DNA of 64,000 nt from Phycobacter sedimenti (GCF_038148855.1 NZ_JBBVGR010000002.1:372001-436000); one strand, 5' to 3'. Shown: positions 17,019 to 26,035, counted from the first letter of the stretch. A program made the numbers and translations. Notes: generated by a model from the letters alone, not told the origin.

Positions 17019-18788
17019 TCAGAGAACGGCGCTGCGCAGGCTGTCGCCGCCATCCAGAATGCGGTCGCGCTGCACACTTGTCTCGGTCAGGACATGGTCC
17101 GCGTAGAACCGAGCGGTCGAGATCTTGGCCGCCATGAACTCGGGATCTTCTCCATTGGTCAGGGCGGTCTCGGCAACCAGAAGAGCACGCGCCAACTGCC
17201 AGCCGGCCATGAGATTTCCCGCCAGCATCAGGTAGGGAACCCCCGCGCCAAAGGCCGCCTGGGGATCGTCCTTGCCTGTCGCAACAAGGTGCTGCACGAC
17301 GGAGGTAAAGGCTTCCCGCGCGCGTTTGAGGCGGGCGCCGACGGTTTGCGCTGCGGTCGAGCCCCCGGCCAGGTCTGCCTCGGTTTGCGCGATCATGTCG
17401 ACCAGGCGCAGGGCTGCCTCTCCGCCATCGCGCAGGGTCTTGCGGCCTACCAGATCATTGGCCTGAATGGCCGTGGTGCCCTCATAGATCGGAAGGATGC
17501 GGGCATCGCGGTAATGCTGCGCGGCGCCGGTTTCCTCGATAAAGCCCATGCCGCCGTGGACCTGCACGCCCAGCGAGGTGACATCGACGCTCATCTCGGT
17601 GCAATAGCCTTTGACGAGAGGGGTCAGGAACTCGGAAATTGCGGCCGCGCTGGCGCGCTCTTCCGCCGTTGCTGCGTGCTTGGCCAGATCCTGCCAGCCC
17701 GCGGCAAAGGCCGCCATGGCGCGTCCGCCTTCGGTGATGGACCGCATCCGCATCAGCATCCGGCGCACATCGGGGTGGTTCACGATTGCAACCGCCTCGC
17801 GCGAGGACCCATCTACAGGTGCGCTTTGAACACGCTCGCGGGCATAGGACAGGGCCTGCTGGTAGGCCCGCTCTGATATGGCAATCCCTTGTAGGCCAAC
17901 CGCATAGCGGGCGGAGTTCATCATCTCGAACATGTAGCGCAGCCCTGCGTTCTCTTCACCGATCAAAAAGCCCGTTGCCTCTTCAAAGCTGAGAACAGCC
18001 GTGGGGCTGGCCTTGATGCCCAGCTTGTGCTCGATACTGACGCAGCGCACTGCGTTGCGTTCGCCCAGGGATCCATCGCTGTTCACCATGTACTTGGGCA
18101 CCAGAAACAGGCTGATCCCCTTGACCCCGGCGGGCGCGTCGGGCGTGCGGGCCAGCACCAGATGCACGGTGTTCTCGGACATGTCGTGCTCACCGTAGGT
18201 GATGTAGATCTTGGTGCCGCTGATGGCATAAGTGCCATCTTCACGCCGTTCTGCCTTGCTGCGGAGCAAGGCCAGATCGCTGCCCGCCTGCGGTTCGGTC
18301 AGGTTCATGGTGCCGGTCCATTTGCCGGACACGAGGTTTTCCAGGTAGGTGGCCTTTTGCGCGTCCGAGGCGGCGGTCAGGAGCGCCTCGATGGCGCCTT
18401 CGGTCAGAAGCGGGCACAGCGCAAAGCTCATGTTGGCGGCATTCAGCATCTCGGTGGCGGCTGCACCGACCGAGCGCGGCAGGCCCTGACCGCCGAACTC
18501 TTCGGGGTGGGGCAGGCTCTGCCAGCCCATGTCCACGAACTTTGCGTAGGCCTCGGAGAAACCCTCCGGCAGGATCACGCGTCCGTTTTCATAGCGCGAG
18601 CCAACCTGATCGCCGGGGGCATTGAGGGGGGCGATTTCTTCGGCGACAAAACGGGCAAATTCGGTCAAAGCCGCCTCTGCGTCATCCAGTTCGACTGCCT
18701 CATAGCCCGGCAGTGCGGTGACGTCGGACCAACCGGCCAAATGGGCGATGTTGAAAATCATGTCCTTTACGGGGGCATCGAATGTCAT
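17019..18788 (-). CDS. dmdC: 3-methylmercaptopropionyl-CoA dehydrogenase DmdC (acyl-CoA dehydrogenase)
   Basis: This 589-residue FAD enzyme belongs to the long acyl-CoA dehydrogenases that include DmdC, which oxidises methylmercaptopropionyl-CoA to methylthioacryloyl-CoA. Visible are the FAD/substrate segment MNLTEPQAGSDL (161-172), HKLGIKASPT (254-263), VHGGMGFIEETGAAQ (410-424) and the catalytic-base glutamate in IYEGTTAIQ (Glu436). The extra C-terminal domain of about 110 residues is typical of this subgroup. I chose the ATG at 18788, which has AAGGAAGG upstream; a 47-residue extension in frame has no support and would overlap the divergent regulator's promoter. It is the first gene of the dmdC-dmdD operon. 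Confidence 0.87.
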   Translation of the reverse strand: MTFDAPVKDMIFNIAHLAGWSDVTALPGYEAVELDDAEAALTEFARFVAEEIAPLNAPGDQVGSRYENGRVILPEGFSEAYAKFVDMGWQSLPHPEEFGGQGLPRSVGAAATEMLNAANMSFALCPLLTEGAIEALLTAASDAQKATYLENLVSGKWTGTMNLTEPQAGSDLALLRSKAERREDGTYAISGTKIYITYGEHDMSENTVHLVLARTPDAPAGVKGISLFLVPKYMVNSDGSLGERNAVRCVSIEHKLGIKASPTAVLSFEEATGFLIGEENAGLRYMFEMMNSARYAVGLQGIAISERAYQQALSYARERVQSAPVDGSSREAVAIVNHPDVRRMLMRMRSITEGGRAMAAFAAGWQDLAKHAATAEERASAAAISEFLTPLVKGYCTEMSVDVTSLGVQVHGGMGFIEETGAAQHYRDARILPIYEGTTAIQANDLVGRKTLRDGGEAALRLVDMIAQTEADLAGGSTAAQTVGARLKRAREAFTSVVQHLVATGKDDPQAAFGAGVPYLMLAGNLMAGWQLARALLVAETALTNGEDPEFMAAKISTARFYADHVLTETSVQRDRILDGGDSLRSAVL

Positions 18789-18824
18789 GACTTGGCCTTC
18801 CTTTCCGCTTTCTTTTATGGCCAG

Positions 18825-18851
18825 ATAGACAATAGTTTGTGCGCCGTCTAT
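18825..18851. promoter_or_regulatory. Inverted repeat in the dmdC/AraC divergent spacer
   Basis: ATAGAC and GTCTAT flank a 15-base spacer, giving a 27-base dyad whose centres are two helical turns apart. It lies 36 bases upstream of dmdC and 41 bases upstream of the chosen start of the AraC-type gene, the natural place for an operator read by that regulator. Confidence 0.5.
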
Positions 18852-18892
18852 ATCTCCTGCCGACGCAAAATTCGCATAAAGTGACAAATCAG

Positions 18893-19921
18893 ATGGCGGA
18901 GCGCTTGCTGGACCCCGAATTGACGGCACCGATCCTGCCCACTGTATCGCGTGCCTTTCTGGAGGATTGGCTTGGTGCGTTGCGCCTGCATTGCCCGGCA
19001 GAGCAGCTGGCGGGGTTCATGCATCAGATCGGACTGGATGACGGCGTGCAGGCCAATAGCCGTGTGACACACGATCAGATCGTGCGGCTATATCAACTGG
19101 TTGCCAATGAAACCGGTGACGAGATGATGGGCCTGTGGAGCCGACCCGTGCGGTCCGGGGCGCTCAAGGTACTCTGTGTTTCGGTGCGCGGAGCGTCGTC
19201 GCTGTCGGGGGCCTTGTTCCGGTTCACGTCCTTCTGGAACATCGTGCTGGACGATTGCCAGTTGCGGCTTGAGACTTTGCCGGATCGCGCCCGGATCGCC
19301 CTTGAGCCTCGGCCGAGGGGGCGACAGCCGCGGTTCGGGCATATGCTGCTGCTGAAGCTGGCGCATGGCATCACCTCGTGGTTGGCCGGGCGGGAGCTGC
19401 CGCTGACCGAGGTCTCGTTCGCCTTCGAACGGCCAGAGTTCGCAGAGGACTATCCGATCCTGTTTCCGGCTCCGGTGCGCTTTGGTCAGGGGCACTCTTC
19501 GGTGACCTTTGCTGACAGTCTGGAGGGGGTGCCGGTGCCCCGCAGCGAGGTTGAAATGCAGGAGTTCCTGATGCGAGCGCCGCGGGATTGGATCTTTACC
19601 AGTTCGCGGGAGCACACGGTGATGCTGCGGGTGCGTGAGCTGGTGTTGCGCTCACAGCGCCTCACCTGCAATCTGGAAGACGCGGCGCGCGCCCTGAACC
19701 TGACCCCGCGTACCTTGATCCGGCGCCTTGATGCGGAAGGCACCGCCTTTCAGGAAATCAAGGACGGATTGCGGCGGGACATTGCAATAAGGGATCTGTC
19801 AGGCGGCAGCAAAAGCATCGAGGCCATTTCCCAGGATGTGGGTTTTGCGACCTCTGCGAATTTCCACCGCGCGTTCAAACGCTGGACCGGCGCGACCCCC
19901 GGGGCGTATCGGAGGTCGTGA
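18893..19921 (+). CDS. AraC family transcriptional regulator, divergent to dmdC
   Basis: This 342-residue protein has an N-terminal effector-binding region of the Arabinose_bd type (about residues 20-210) and a C-terminal AraC double helix-turn-helix (from LEDAARALNLTPRTLIRRL to FATSANFHRAFKRWTGATPGAYRR). Proteins of this layout (OruR/ArgR-type) sense small acids or amino acids. Divergence from dmdC over a 104-base spacer suggests it controls the DMSP demethylation operon, which is inference. A GTG start at 18839 would add 18 residues but overlaps the inverted repeat. The gene ends 29 bases before a convergent methyltransferase gene. Confidence 0.85.
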   Translation: MAERLLDPELTAPILPTVSRAFLEDWLGALRLHCPAEQLAGFMHQIGLDDGVQANSRVTHDQIVRLYQLVANETGDEMMGLWSRPVRSGALKVLCVSVRGASSLSGALFRFTSFWNIVLDDCQLRLETLPDRARIALEPRPRGRQPRFGHMLLLKLAHGITSWLAGRELPLTEVSFAFERPEFAEDYPILFPAPVRFGQGHSSVTFADSLEGVPVPRSEVEMQEFLMRAPRDWIFTSSREHTVMLRVRELVLRSQRLTCNLEDAARALNLTPRTLIRRLDAEGTAFQEIKDGLRRDIAIRDLSGGSKSIEAISQDVGFATSANFHRAFKRWTGATPGAYRRS

Positions 19922-19950
19922 TGGTGCCGGCGCGGCGCAGCCGCAAGCCC

Positions 19951-21552
19951 CTATGCGACTGCCTGTGATTGCGCTTTGGACTGTGCATCAGGCTCCGGGC
20001 TTGGCGGCTCAAGCGTGATCCCGAGACTTTCGCACAGGGGGAGGCGATGCGCGGCAAAGGCATTGGCGCGCACGCGCAGCACGGCCAGGTTCTCTTCTGC
20101 GGTCTCCAGAATACGGCCATCCACATGCAGGCGCTGCCCCTGCGGGGCAAGGATCTGCCAGGCGAGATCGGCCCATTCCTTTGGGGTCGAAAGGCCCTCG
20201 CTGCGTGCCAGAAGGAACAACTGTTCAAATCTGTCAAAGGCGATACCGTTTCCGGTGACGGGGGATGCGAGAAAGCGCAGGGTCTCGCTGTCTTCGGCGC
20301 GCTTGCAGACGGCCATGTTGAACTGACGGCACTGTTCTGCGCGTTCGGACAGCCCTTCGGCTGGCAGGCAGGGCAGCACATGGTTTGTCCCGATCAAGAG
20401 GGTCAGCGCACGAGTGATCTCGGCCCATGTGGAGGTGCCAAACACACCGAGATCCAGAAGCTGGCGCACGGTCTTCGGACCCTCTTTGAGGGCAGTCAGC
20501 AGCGGTTCATACTGGTCCTGGCGCAACGCGGGCTCTCCACTGCGGGTGGCCAGCTTCAAGGGGCCACCGTGGTACCGGCGTCCCAGAGCGAGGGGAACCC
20601 CGAACCATGCCCCGATCGCGCCGCGTTCGGTGTGGCGCACTTGCCCCTTGATGAAAATATCCGTGCGGAATTGTGCGTTCAGGAGAATGTCACGCAGGCT
20701 CTGGCGGCGTACAGGGTCGGTTTCACTCTCCAGCATCTCCAGCTGGTTTGGCGGCAGGCTGACCTCATCAACATGGTCAACCGGGTCGGCCGAGGCCAGG
20801 AACGACAGTTTTGCCTGCGACAGATCCTCGGCGATGTCTGCAAAGTGGAAGGGCGTCCAGTCCTTGTTGAAAAACTCATGCGCCAAATAGTTCTGCGACA
20901 TGCCGTTCATCTTGCCCAGCCGTTTTGAAAGGGCGGGGTTTGCGGCGAAATACTCGGCGCCGGCCAAGTTCAGCTCTTGCGCCCAGGCAATGGCCTCGCT
21001 GATGCGCTGATGCAGGGGGCCGCTGCTTTGTGCGGCGCGGTCCGTCAGAATTCGGCGCAGCGGCATGGCGGCGGCCCAGCCGGGCTGAGCGTTGTAGCTG
21101 ATGTAGACCAGGCCACCCGGTTTCAGCCGCTTGGACAGGAATTCAAGAATGTACGCCTGATTTTCCTTGGAAACCCAACTGTAGACGCCGTGCAGCGCGA
21201 TGACGTCAAAGGCTGCCGGCAGGGTGGGTTCCGATTGGAAATCCTCGAATGAACGCTCATGAAAGTGCATGTTGTTCAGGTTGGCCTCGGCGGCAAGCTC
21301 CCGCGCGCCATTGATATGGGATGGATTGAAATCCATCGCGTGGAACTCGATGTGCGGATTGGCGGCGGCCAGGAGGTTGGCCGAGAACCCCTGACCACAG
21401 CCCAATTCGCAATAGGTCAGATCCTCGCCAAAAAGACCGTGCTTTTGCCCTTTGAGAGTTGCGCAGAACGCCAGATGCGACGGTGCAAGCTCGCTGAAGA
21501 AATCGTGGGTATAGTCAAGTTCGGCAACATAGCCGGCGGTCCAGTCGTTCAT
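19951..21552 (-). CDS. Class I SAM-dependent methyltransferase with regulatory domain
   Basis: This 533-residue protein has a Rossmann methyltransferase domain in the first 200 residues, with motif I ELGCGQGFSANLL near 49-61 and MDFNPSHINGARELA as motif II. It is followed by the 'methyltransferase regulatory domain' region seen in this protein family (DWTPFHFADIAEDLSQAKLSF and onward). The C-terminal 150 residues include a segment resembling winged-helix repeats. The substrate is unknown. It stands alone, with the stop facing the AraC gene and the start facing a 250-base divergent spacer before the rhodanese gene. Confidence 0.85.
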   Translation of the reverse strand: MNDWTAGYVAELDYTHDFFSELAPSHLAFCATLKGQKHGLFGEDLTYCELGCGQGFSANLLAAANPHIEFHAMDFNPSHINGARELAAEANLNNMHFHERSFEDFQSEPTLPAAFDVIALHGVYSWVSKENQAYILEFLSKRLKPGGLVYISYNAQPGWAAAMPLRRILTDRAAQSSGPLHQRISEAIAWAQELNLAGAEYFAANPALSKRLGKMNGMSQNYLAHEFFNKDWTPFHFADIAEDLSQAKLSFLASADPVDHVDEVSLPPNQLEMLESETDPVRRQSLRDILLNAQFRTDIFIKGQVRHTERGAIGAWFGVPLALGRRYHGGPLKLATRSGEPALRQDQYEPLLTALKEGPKTVRQLLDLGVFGTSTWAEITRALTLLIGTNHVLPCLPAEGLSERAEQCRQFNMAVCKRAEDSETLRFLASPVTGNGIAFDRFEQLFLLARSEGLSTPKEWADLAWQILAPQGQRLHVDGRILETAEENLAVLRVRANAFAAHRLPLCESLGITLEPPSPEPDAQSKAQSQAVA

Positions 21553-21802
21553 GGGATGCCCTGTTGGTCTGTAGTATGCGTAACGAGTTGACGATCAATT
21601 TTCCTAAAACTGGTGACAATAGCGTTAATGCGGCAGAGGTTTTCTGATGCGCCCCTTCGATCAGGCCCTTGGTTACATCTCACGGTCGCTTGAGCGGTCT
21701 CGTTTCACGCTTGCCGTTGCGGGCGCGGGGCGCTTAGGTGGCAGGTGTGCTGCCAGAGCTGGTTGGCGGTAAGGGACTGTGATCATGAGAAAGGAAGCAC
21801 TG

Positions 21803-22195
21803 ATGCCTGTGACCCTGCAACAGATGATGGAAGCGGCGAATGCCGCCGTGGATCGTATCTCCGTAGCGGAGGCGCAGAAATTGCTGGCCGACGGGGCTTT
21901 GCTTCTGGACATACGAGACGCCCCCGAACTGTCGGGATCAGGCCGCGTCGTCGGCTCCCATCACATTTCGCGCGGTATGCTCGAATTTCGCGCCGACCCG
22001 GCCAGCCCGTTTCACGATGAGACGCTCAAGAAGGACCGGATCATCCTGCTGCATTGCGCCAGCGGTGGTCGCGCTGCACTGGCCGGCAAGCTGTTGAAGG
22101 ATATGGGCTATGCCTCTGTCTACAACACCGGGGGCCTGTCCGACTGGGCAAGCGCTGGCGCTGCGATCGAAGAGCCTGTCGATCCGGGCATGTAA
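21803..22195 (+). CDS. Rhodanese-like domain protein
   Basis: This 130-residue single-domain rhodanese keeps the family frame: LLLDIRDAPELSGSGRVVGSHHI, then the active loop with cysteine (LLHCASGGRAA) and the closing YNTGGLSDWASAG. The cysteine suggests sulfurtransferase or persulfide-carrier activity in the cytoplasm. Two starts are possible: I chose the ATG at 21803, preceded by AAAGGAA at a normal distance, over the ATG at 21785 that would add six residues. It is convergent with the esterase gene. Confidence 0.85.
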   Translation: MPVTLQQMMEAANAAVDRISVAEAQKLLADGALLLDIRDAPELSGSGRVVGSHHISRGMLEFRADPASPFHDETLKKDRIILLHCASGGRAALAGKLLKDMGYASVYNTGGLSDWASAGAAIEEPVDPGM

Positions 22196-22208
22196 CCCGC
22201 CAAAGAAA

Positions 22209-22251
22209 GCGGCCGAGCCAGACCGTGCATCGGTCTCAGTCTGTTGGCCGC
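22209..22251. terminator. Hairpin between convergent rhodanese and esterase genes
   Basis: An outer GCGGCC/GGCCGC pair and an inner AGACCG/CGGTCT stem around a five-base loop fill the 63-base gap between the two stops. There is no T-run on either side, so any terminator role is uncertain. Confidence 0.35.
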
Positions 22252-22258
22252 CGCGGAT

Positions 22259-23017
22259 TCAGGCGTTGAAAAAGGCGCGTGCCGTTTCTTCAAAGGCACG
22301 CGGGTTTTCCGCGTGCAGCCAATGCCCGGCTTTTGGAATCCTGGCAAAGCGGGCGCCCGGAAAACGCGCGAGAATCTCGGGACGGTGTTCCGGGCGCACG
22401 TAGTCCGAGGTCGCGCCCGACAGGAACAGTGCAGGTCCATCCCAATGGGCGTCGGTCTGGGGAAAAGACAGGATGTCGGGCATGGCTTCTGCGAGGACGT
22501 CCAGGTTCAGGGTCCACCGCTTGCCCTGGATGTCGAGCGACTGGGTGAAAAAGCTCTTTAGGGTCGGCTCCACTCCGAGGTCAGCCAACTGCGCGTGGGC
22601 GTCCGATCTGCGGCTGACGTCATCGAGATTGACCGCCCGCATGGCTTCGATGAACTGAATCTGGCTGTGCCCATAGCAGACCGGAGCGATATCGGCCACC
22701 AAGAGGCGCCGCACGGCGTCAGGATGTCTCAAGGCCAGCATCATGGCAGCCTTGCCCCCCATGGAGTGCCCGATGACGTCCATCTGGCCCCCGTGGGCCG
22801 CAATGACTTCGGCCAGGTCATCGGCCATCTCCGGATAGCTGTGGCTGTCATAGAAGGGGCTGGCACCGTGATTGCGCATGTCAACGGCCACAACCAGGCG
22901 TTCGTCGGACAGGCGTTTGGCAATCACGCCCCAATTGCGCGCAGAGCCATAAAGCCCGTGAGCAATCAGGAGAGGCGGTTTGTCTGTCGGGGCGCCGTGC
23001 AGGATCGTGTTCAACAT
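22259..23017 (-). CDS. Alpha/beta hydrolase (esterase, YbfF-like)
   Basis: This 252-residue hydrolase shows LLIAHGLYGSARNW (oxyanion region), DMRNHGASP, the nucleophile elbow GHSMGGKAAM with Ser85, and GHWLHAENP carrying the catalytic histidine near the C terminus. This set is typical of the YbfF esterase group, acting on short acyl esters. I chose the ATG of MLNTILHG; an open frame extends 160 codons further upstream but is unlike any hydrolase and runs antisense through the next gene. Confidence 0.87.
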   Translation of the reverse strand: MLNTILHGAPTDKPPLLIAHGLYGSARNWGVIAKRLSDERLVVAVDMRNHGASPFYDSHSYPEMADDLAEVIAAHGGQMDVIGHSMGGKAAMMLALRHPDAVRRLLVADIAPVCYGHSQIQFIEAMRAVNLDDVSRRSDAHAQLADLGVEPTLKSFFTQSLDIQGKRWTLNLDVLAEAMPDILSFPQTDAHWDGPALFLSGATSDYVRPEHRPEILARFPGARFARIPKAGHWLHAENPRAFEETARAFFNA

Positions 23018-23122
23018 GAGGCTAGGTGATAAACAGGCCCGTGGCGTTTCGCCAGCCCCATTGAGCCGGAAGGGGCATCGCGATAAAAGCGTGCCGCATG
23101 AGGTTTGCGGGGGATCTCCAAA

Positions 23123-23488
23123 GTGACTCATCCTTTGATCGCGGAAATCGACGAAATCCGGGGGCTGCTCAGTGAGAAGGAGCAGGCGTCCGGAGACCTG
23201 TCGAGCGCCTTGACCAAGGCACGTAGGCGTCTGCCCCGTCACGTGTTTCGGCAGGGGATGTTGTTGGCCAGGGCAAGGCCTCTTCTGGATCACCCGAAAC
23301 TGGCTTTGACAGTGGACGGCAACAAACTCCACCGCGCTGCGAAGGACGTTCTGAGCCACCTGCGCTCTGTTGATGTGGCAGAGCGGCGCAAGGACCGATG
23401 GCTTGGACTGCTGGGGAGCATGGCGTTTTCGCTCCTGGCCGTGGGGACGCTGTTGATCGTCGTGCTGAGATGGCGCGGATTCGTCTAG
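23123..23488 (+). CDS. Small hypothetical protein with a C-terminal membrane helix
   Basis: I do not recognise this 121-residue protein. It starts at a GTG preceded by GGGGGA and begins VTHPLIAEIDEIRGLLSEKEQ. The first 95 residues are charged and helical, with coiled-coil-like heptads at about 5-35, and one hydrophobic helix (WLGLLGSMAFSLLAVGTLLIVV) ends the protein. The topology suggests a cytoplasmic domain tethered to the membrane by its tail. It is divergent from the esterase gene by 105 bases. The alternative TTG start six codons upstream is weaker. Confidence 0.6.
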   Translation: MTHPLIAEIDEIRGLLSEKEQASGDLSSALTKARRRLPRHVFRQGMLLARARPLLDHPKLALTVDGNKLHRAAKDVLSHLRSVDVAERRKDRWLGLLGSMAFSLLAVGTLLIVVLRWRGFV

Positions 23489-23538
23489 GCCGAACCGCAA
23501 ATCCTCCCGCCTGTCCTGCGATCATCACAGAATGATCT

Positions 23539-23611
23539 GGCCCAGTTGGGCCTGGCGCCGCAAGCGGCGCCGCAGCCCGGGGTTTGCCTGGGCTGCCAGG
23601 CCCAAGGCCTG
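23539..23611. repeat. Four back-to-back GC-rich hairpins
   Basis: Four perfect inverted repeats lie almost without spacing: GGCCCA/TGGGCC (23539-23552), GGCGCCGC/GCGGCGCC (23554-23571), GCAGCCC/GGGCTGC (23572-23596) and CAGGCC/GGCCTG (23597-23611). No T-run follows any of them. Such stacked palindromes between convergent genes resemble REP-type elements or a shared decay or termination barrier. Confidence 0.7.
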
Positions 23612-23666
23612 TGTCGCTGAATCTTGGATGCGGTGTCAGGGCACGGGAGGGCATCCCAAAACGGAA

Positions 23667-23698
23667 AAGGCCCGGCGGTTGCTGTACCGCCAGGCCTT
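23667..23698 (-). terminator. Intrinsic terminator of glyA
   Basis: On the minus strand AAGGCC-T-GGCGGT pairs with the complementary arm around a short loop, and TTTTCCGTTTT follows. It lies 24 bases after the glyA stop. Confidence 0.8.
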
Positions 23699-23722
23699 GA
23701 AAAGCATCAGATCCCTGCCTGA

Positions 23723-25018
23723 TCAGAGGTTGGGATAAAGCGGGAAGCGGGCGCAGAGCGCCGCGACCTTGCCGCGCACGGCTTCTTCGACAGCCTCGTT
23801 GCCGTCTTCACCATTGGCGGCCAGGCCGTCGACAACTTCGACGATCAGGTCGGCGATGTGGCGGAACTCTTCCTCGCCGAAACCGCGGGTGGTGCCCGCC
23901 GGAGTGCCGAGGCGAATGCCCGAGGTCACCATCGGCTTTTCCGGGTCGAACGGGATGCCGTTCTTGTTGGTGGTGATATGGGCGCGTCCCAGCGCCTTGT
24001 CCACGATATTGCCGGTCACGCCCTTGGGGCGCAGGTCCACCAGCATCACATGGGTGTCGGTGCCGCCGGTCACGATATCGAGGCCGCCCTTGATCAGCTG
24101 ATCCGCAAGCGCCACCGCATTGGCGCGGACCTGCTTCTGGTAGGTCTTGAACTCGGGGCGCAGTGCCTCACCGAAGGCCACGGCCTTTGCGGCGATCACA
24201 TGCATCAGCGGGCCGCCCTGGATGCCGGGGAAGATGGCCGAGTTGACCTTCTTGGCAATCGTCTCGTCATTGGTCAGGATCATGCCGCCGCGCGGGCCGC
24301 GCAGGGTTTTGTGGGTGGTGGTGGTGACCACATGGGCGTGTGGGAAGGGCGAGGGGTGCTCACCCGCCGCAACGAGGCCCGCGAAATGCGCCATGTCCAC
24401 ATGCAGGTAGGCGCCAACCTTGTCGGCGATCTCGCGGAAGCGGGCGAAATCGATGACGCGCGGGATGGCGGAGCCACCGGCGATGATCAGCTTGGGCTGG
24501 TGTTCCAGCGCCAGGGCCTCGACCTGATCATAATCGATCAGGTTGTCATCGCGGCGCACGCCATAGTGAACCGCGTTGAACCACTTGCCCGACTGGTTGG
24601 GTGCGGCGCCGTGGGTCAGGTGACCGCCCGAGGCCAGATCCATGCCTAGAATGGTGTCGCCTGGCTTGATCAGCGCGGTAAAGACGCCCTGGTTGGCCTG
24701 GCTGCCCGAATTCGGCTGCACGTTTGCAAAACCGCAGCCAAACAGCTCCTTGGCGCGCTCGATCGCCAGGTTCTCGGCGACGTCCACATACTGGCAGCCG
24801 CCATAGTAGCGGCGACCGGGATAGCCTTCGGCGTATTTGTTGGTCAGCACGGACCCTTGCGCTTCCATCACGGCGGCGGAAACGATGTTCTCCGATGCGA
24901 TCAGCTCGATCTCATCGCGCTGGCGACCCAGCTCATCGGTGATCGAGGCGAACAGCTCGGGGTCGCGCTCGGCAAGGGACTGGGTGAAAAAACCGGGGTC
25001 ACGGGTGGTCTCGGTCAT
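23723..25018 (-). CDS. glyA: Serine hydroxymethyltransferase
   Basis: This 431-residue PLP enzyme interconverts serine and glycine while charging tetrahydrofolate with a one-carbon unit. Visible motifs are the N-terminal IELIASENIVS, YAEGYPGRRYYGGC (62-75), HVDMAHFAGLVAAG and the PLP lysine in TTTTHKTLRGPRGG (Lys237). The length is standard. A 14-base perfect palindrome lies 36 bases upstream of the start, and nadK is divergent across a 219-base spacer. I saw no glycine or SAM riboswitch there. Confidence 0.97.
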   Translation of the reverse strand: MTETTRDPGFFTQSLAERDPELFASITDELGRQRDEIELIASENIVSAAVMEAQGSVLTNKYAEGYPGRRYYGGCQYVDVAENLAIERAKELFGCGFANVQPNSGSQANQGVFTALIKPGDTILGMDLASGGHLTHGAAPNQSGKWFNAVHYGVRRDDNLIDYDQVEALALEHQPKLIIAGGSAIPRVIDFARFREIADKVGAYLHVDMAHFAGLVAAGEHPSPFPHAHVVTTTTHKTLRGPRGGMILTNDETIAKKVNSAIFPGIQGGPLMHVIAAKAVAFGEALRPEFKTYQKQVRANAVALADQLIKGGLDIVTGGTDTHVMLVDLRPKGVTGNIVDKALGRAHITTNKNGIPFDPEKPMVTSGIRLGTPAGTTRGFGEEEFRHIADLIVEVVDGLAANGEDGNEAVEEAVRGKVAALCARFPLYPNL

Positions 25019-25053
25019 GCTGGCTCCGTTGGGTTGGAGGTTGGATTGCGCGA

Positions 25054-25067
25054 TTTCCTATAGGAAA
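25054..25067. promoter_or_regulatory. Perfect 14-base palindrome upstream of glyA
   Basis: TTTCCTATAGGAAA is fully symmetric and lies 36 bases before the glyA start, within its likely promoter or leader. A dimeric repressor or activator of one-carbon genes could bind it; the protein is unknown. Confidence 0.45.
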
Positions 25068-25237
25068 CCCAGCCGATCTGAAAGCCCGTAAAGCGACGAA
25101 TAGCTGCGGCAGAACGGCCACTCTGGCCTTTGTGGGAAAGCTGTGCTTGTTTCGGAACCGAATGCGCAGGACCGGAAACATCCGCCTCGGCGCAGAATGA
25201 GACCAAAGCGCGAAGAGAGCGGAGTGAGAGCAGCGTC

Positions 25238-25993
25238 ATGAGAATCGCCTTTCTGGCCAGCACGGCAGAAGTTGCGCAGCGCGCTTTGACGGCCCTGACA
25301 GAGCGCTATGGAAACTGTGCGCCTGAAAAGGCGGAGGTGATCGTTGCCCTTGGTGGAGACGGTTTCATGCTGCACACCCTGCACGACACCATCGATCTGA
25401 GCGCGCCTGTTTACGGAATGAACCGCGGCACCGTCGGCTTTTTGATGAACGAATACCACGAAGACGGGCTGATCGCGCGGCTGGAAGAGGCGGAACAGGA
25501 AATCATCAACCCCCTGTCGATGACCGCCATGGACCGCAGTGGTAAGATGCACCGGGCCCTGGCCATCAACGAGGTCTCATTGCTGCGTGCGGGGCCGCAG
25601 GCGGCGCGGCTGAAGATTTCCGTCGATGGGCGTCAGCGGCTGGCTGAACTGGTCTGCGACGGGGCGCTGGTGTCTACCCCTGCAGGTTCAACTGCCTACA
25701 ACTATTCTGCCCACGGGCCGATCCTGCCCATCGGGTCGGATGTTCTGGCGTTGACGGCCGTGGCGGCCTTTCGCCCGCGGCGCTGGCGCGGGGCCTTGCT
25801 GCCCAGCAATGCCAAGGTGCGGTTCGACGTTCTTGAGGCGGACAAACGCCCGGTCATGGCCGAGGCTGATTCCGTGTCCTTCCAGGATATCGACTGGGTG
25901 GAAATCCAGACCGAGGCCAGCATCCGCCACAAGATCCTGTTCGATCCCGGTCATGGGCTGGAAGAACGTCTGATCTCGGAGCAGTTCACCTGA
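25238..25993 (+). CDS. nadK: NAD kinase
   Basis: This 251-residue enzyme phosphorylates NAD to NADP. The glycine-rich ATP/NAD segment VALGGDGFMLHTLH (36-49), the GMNRGTVGFLMNEY segment, the NEVSLLR motif and STPAGSTAYNYSAHGPILP are all present. I chose the ATG at 25238 because the fold starts with MRIAFLAST; the open frame continues 36 codons upstream without homology. It is divergent from glyA and convergent with the following amidase gene. Confidence 0.95.
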   Translation: MRIAFLASTAEVAQRALTALTERYGNCAPEKAEVIVALGGDGFMLHTLHDTIDLSAPVYGMNRGTVGFLMNEYHEDGLIARLEEAEQEIINPLSMTAMDRSGKMHRALAINEVSLLRAGPQAARLKISVDGRQRLAELVCDGALVSTPAGSTAYNYSAHGPILPIGSDVLALTAVAAFRPRRWRGALLPSNAKVRFDVLEADKRPVMAEADSVSFQDIDWVEIQTEASIRHKILFDPGHGLEERLISEQFT

Positions 25994-26035
25994 ACATGAA
26001 GGGGGCAGGGCTGCCCCCCTTGCTCGATGCCGGGT

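Noticed and set aside
25019..25237. Glycine or SAM riboswitch upstream of glyA
   Set aside because: No conserved core or paired stems of these classes could be recognised; only the 14-base palindrome stands out.
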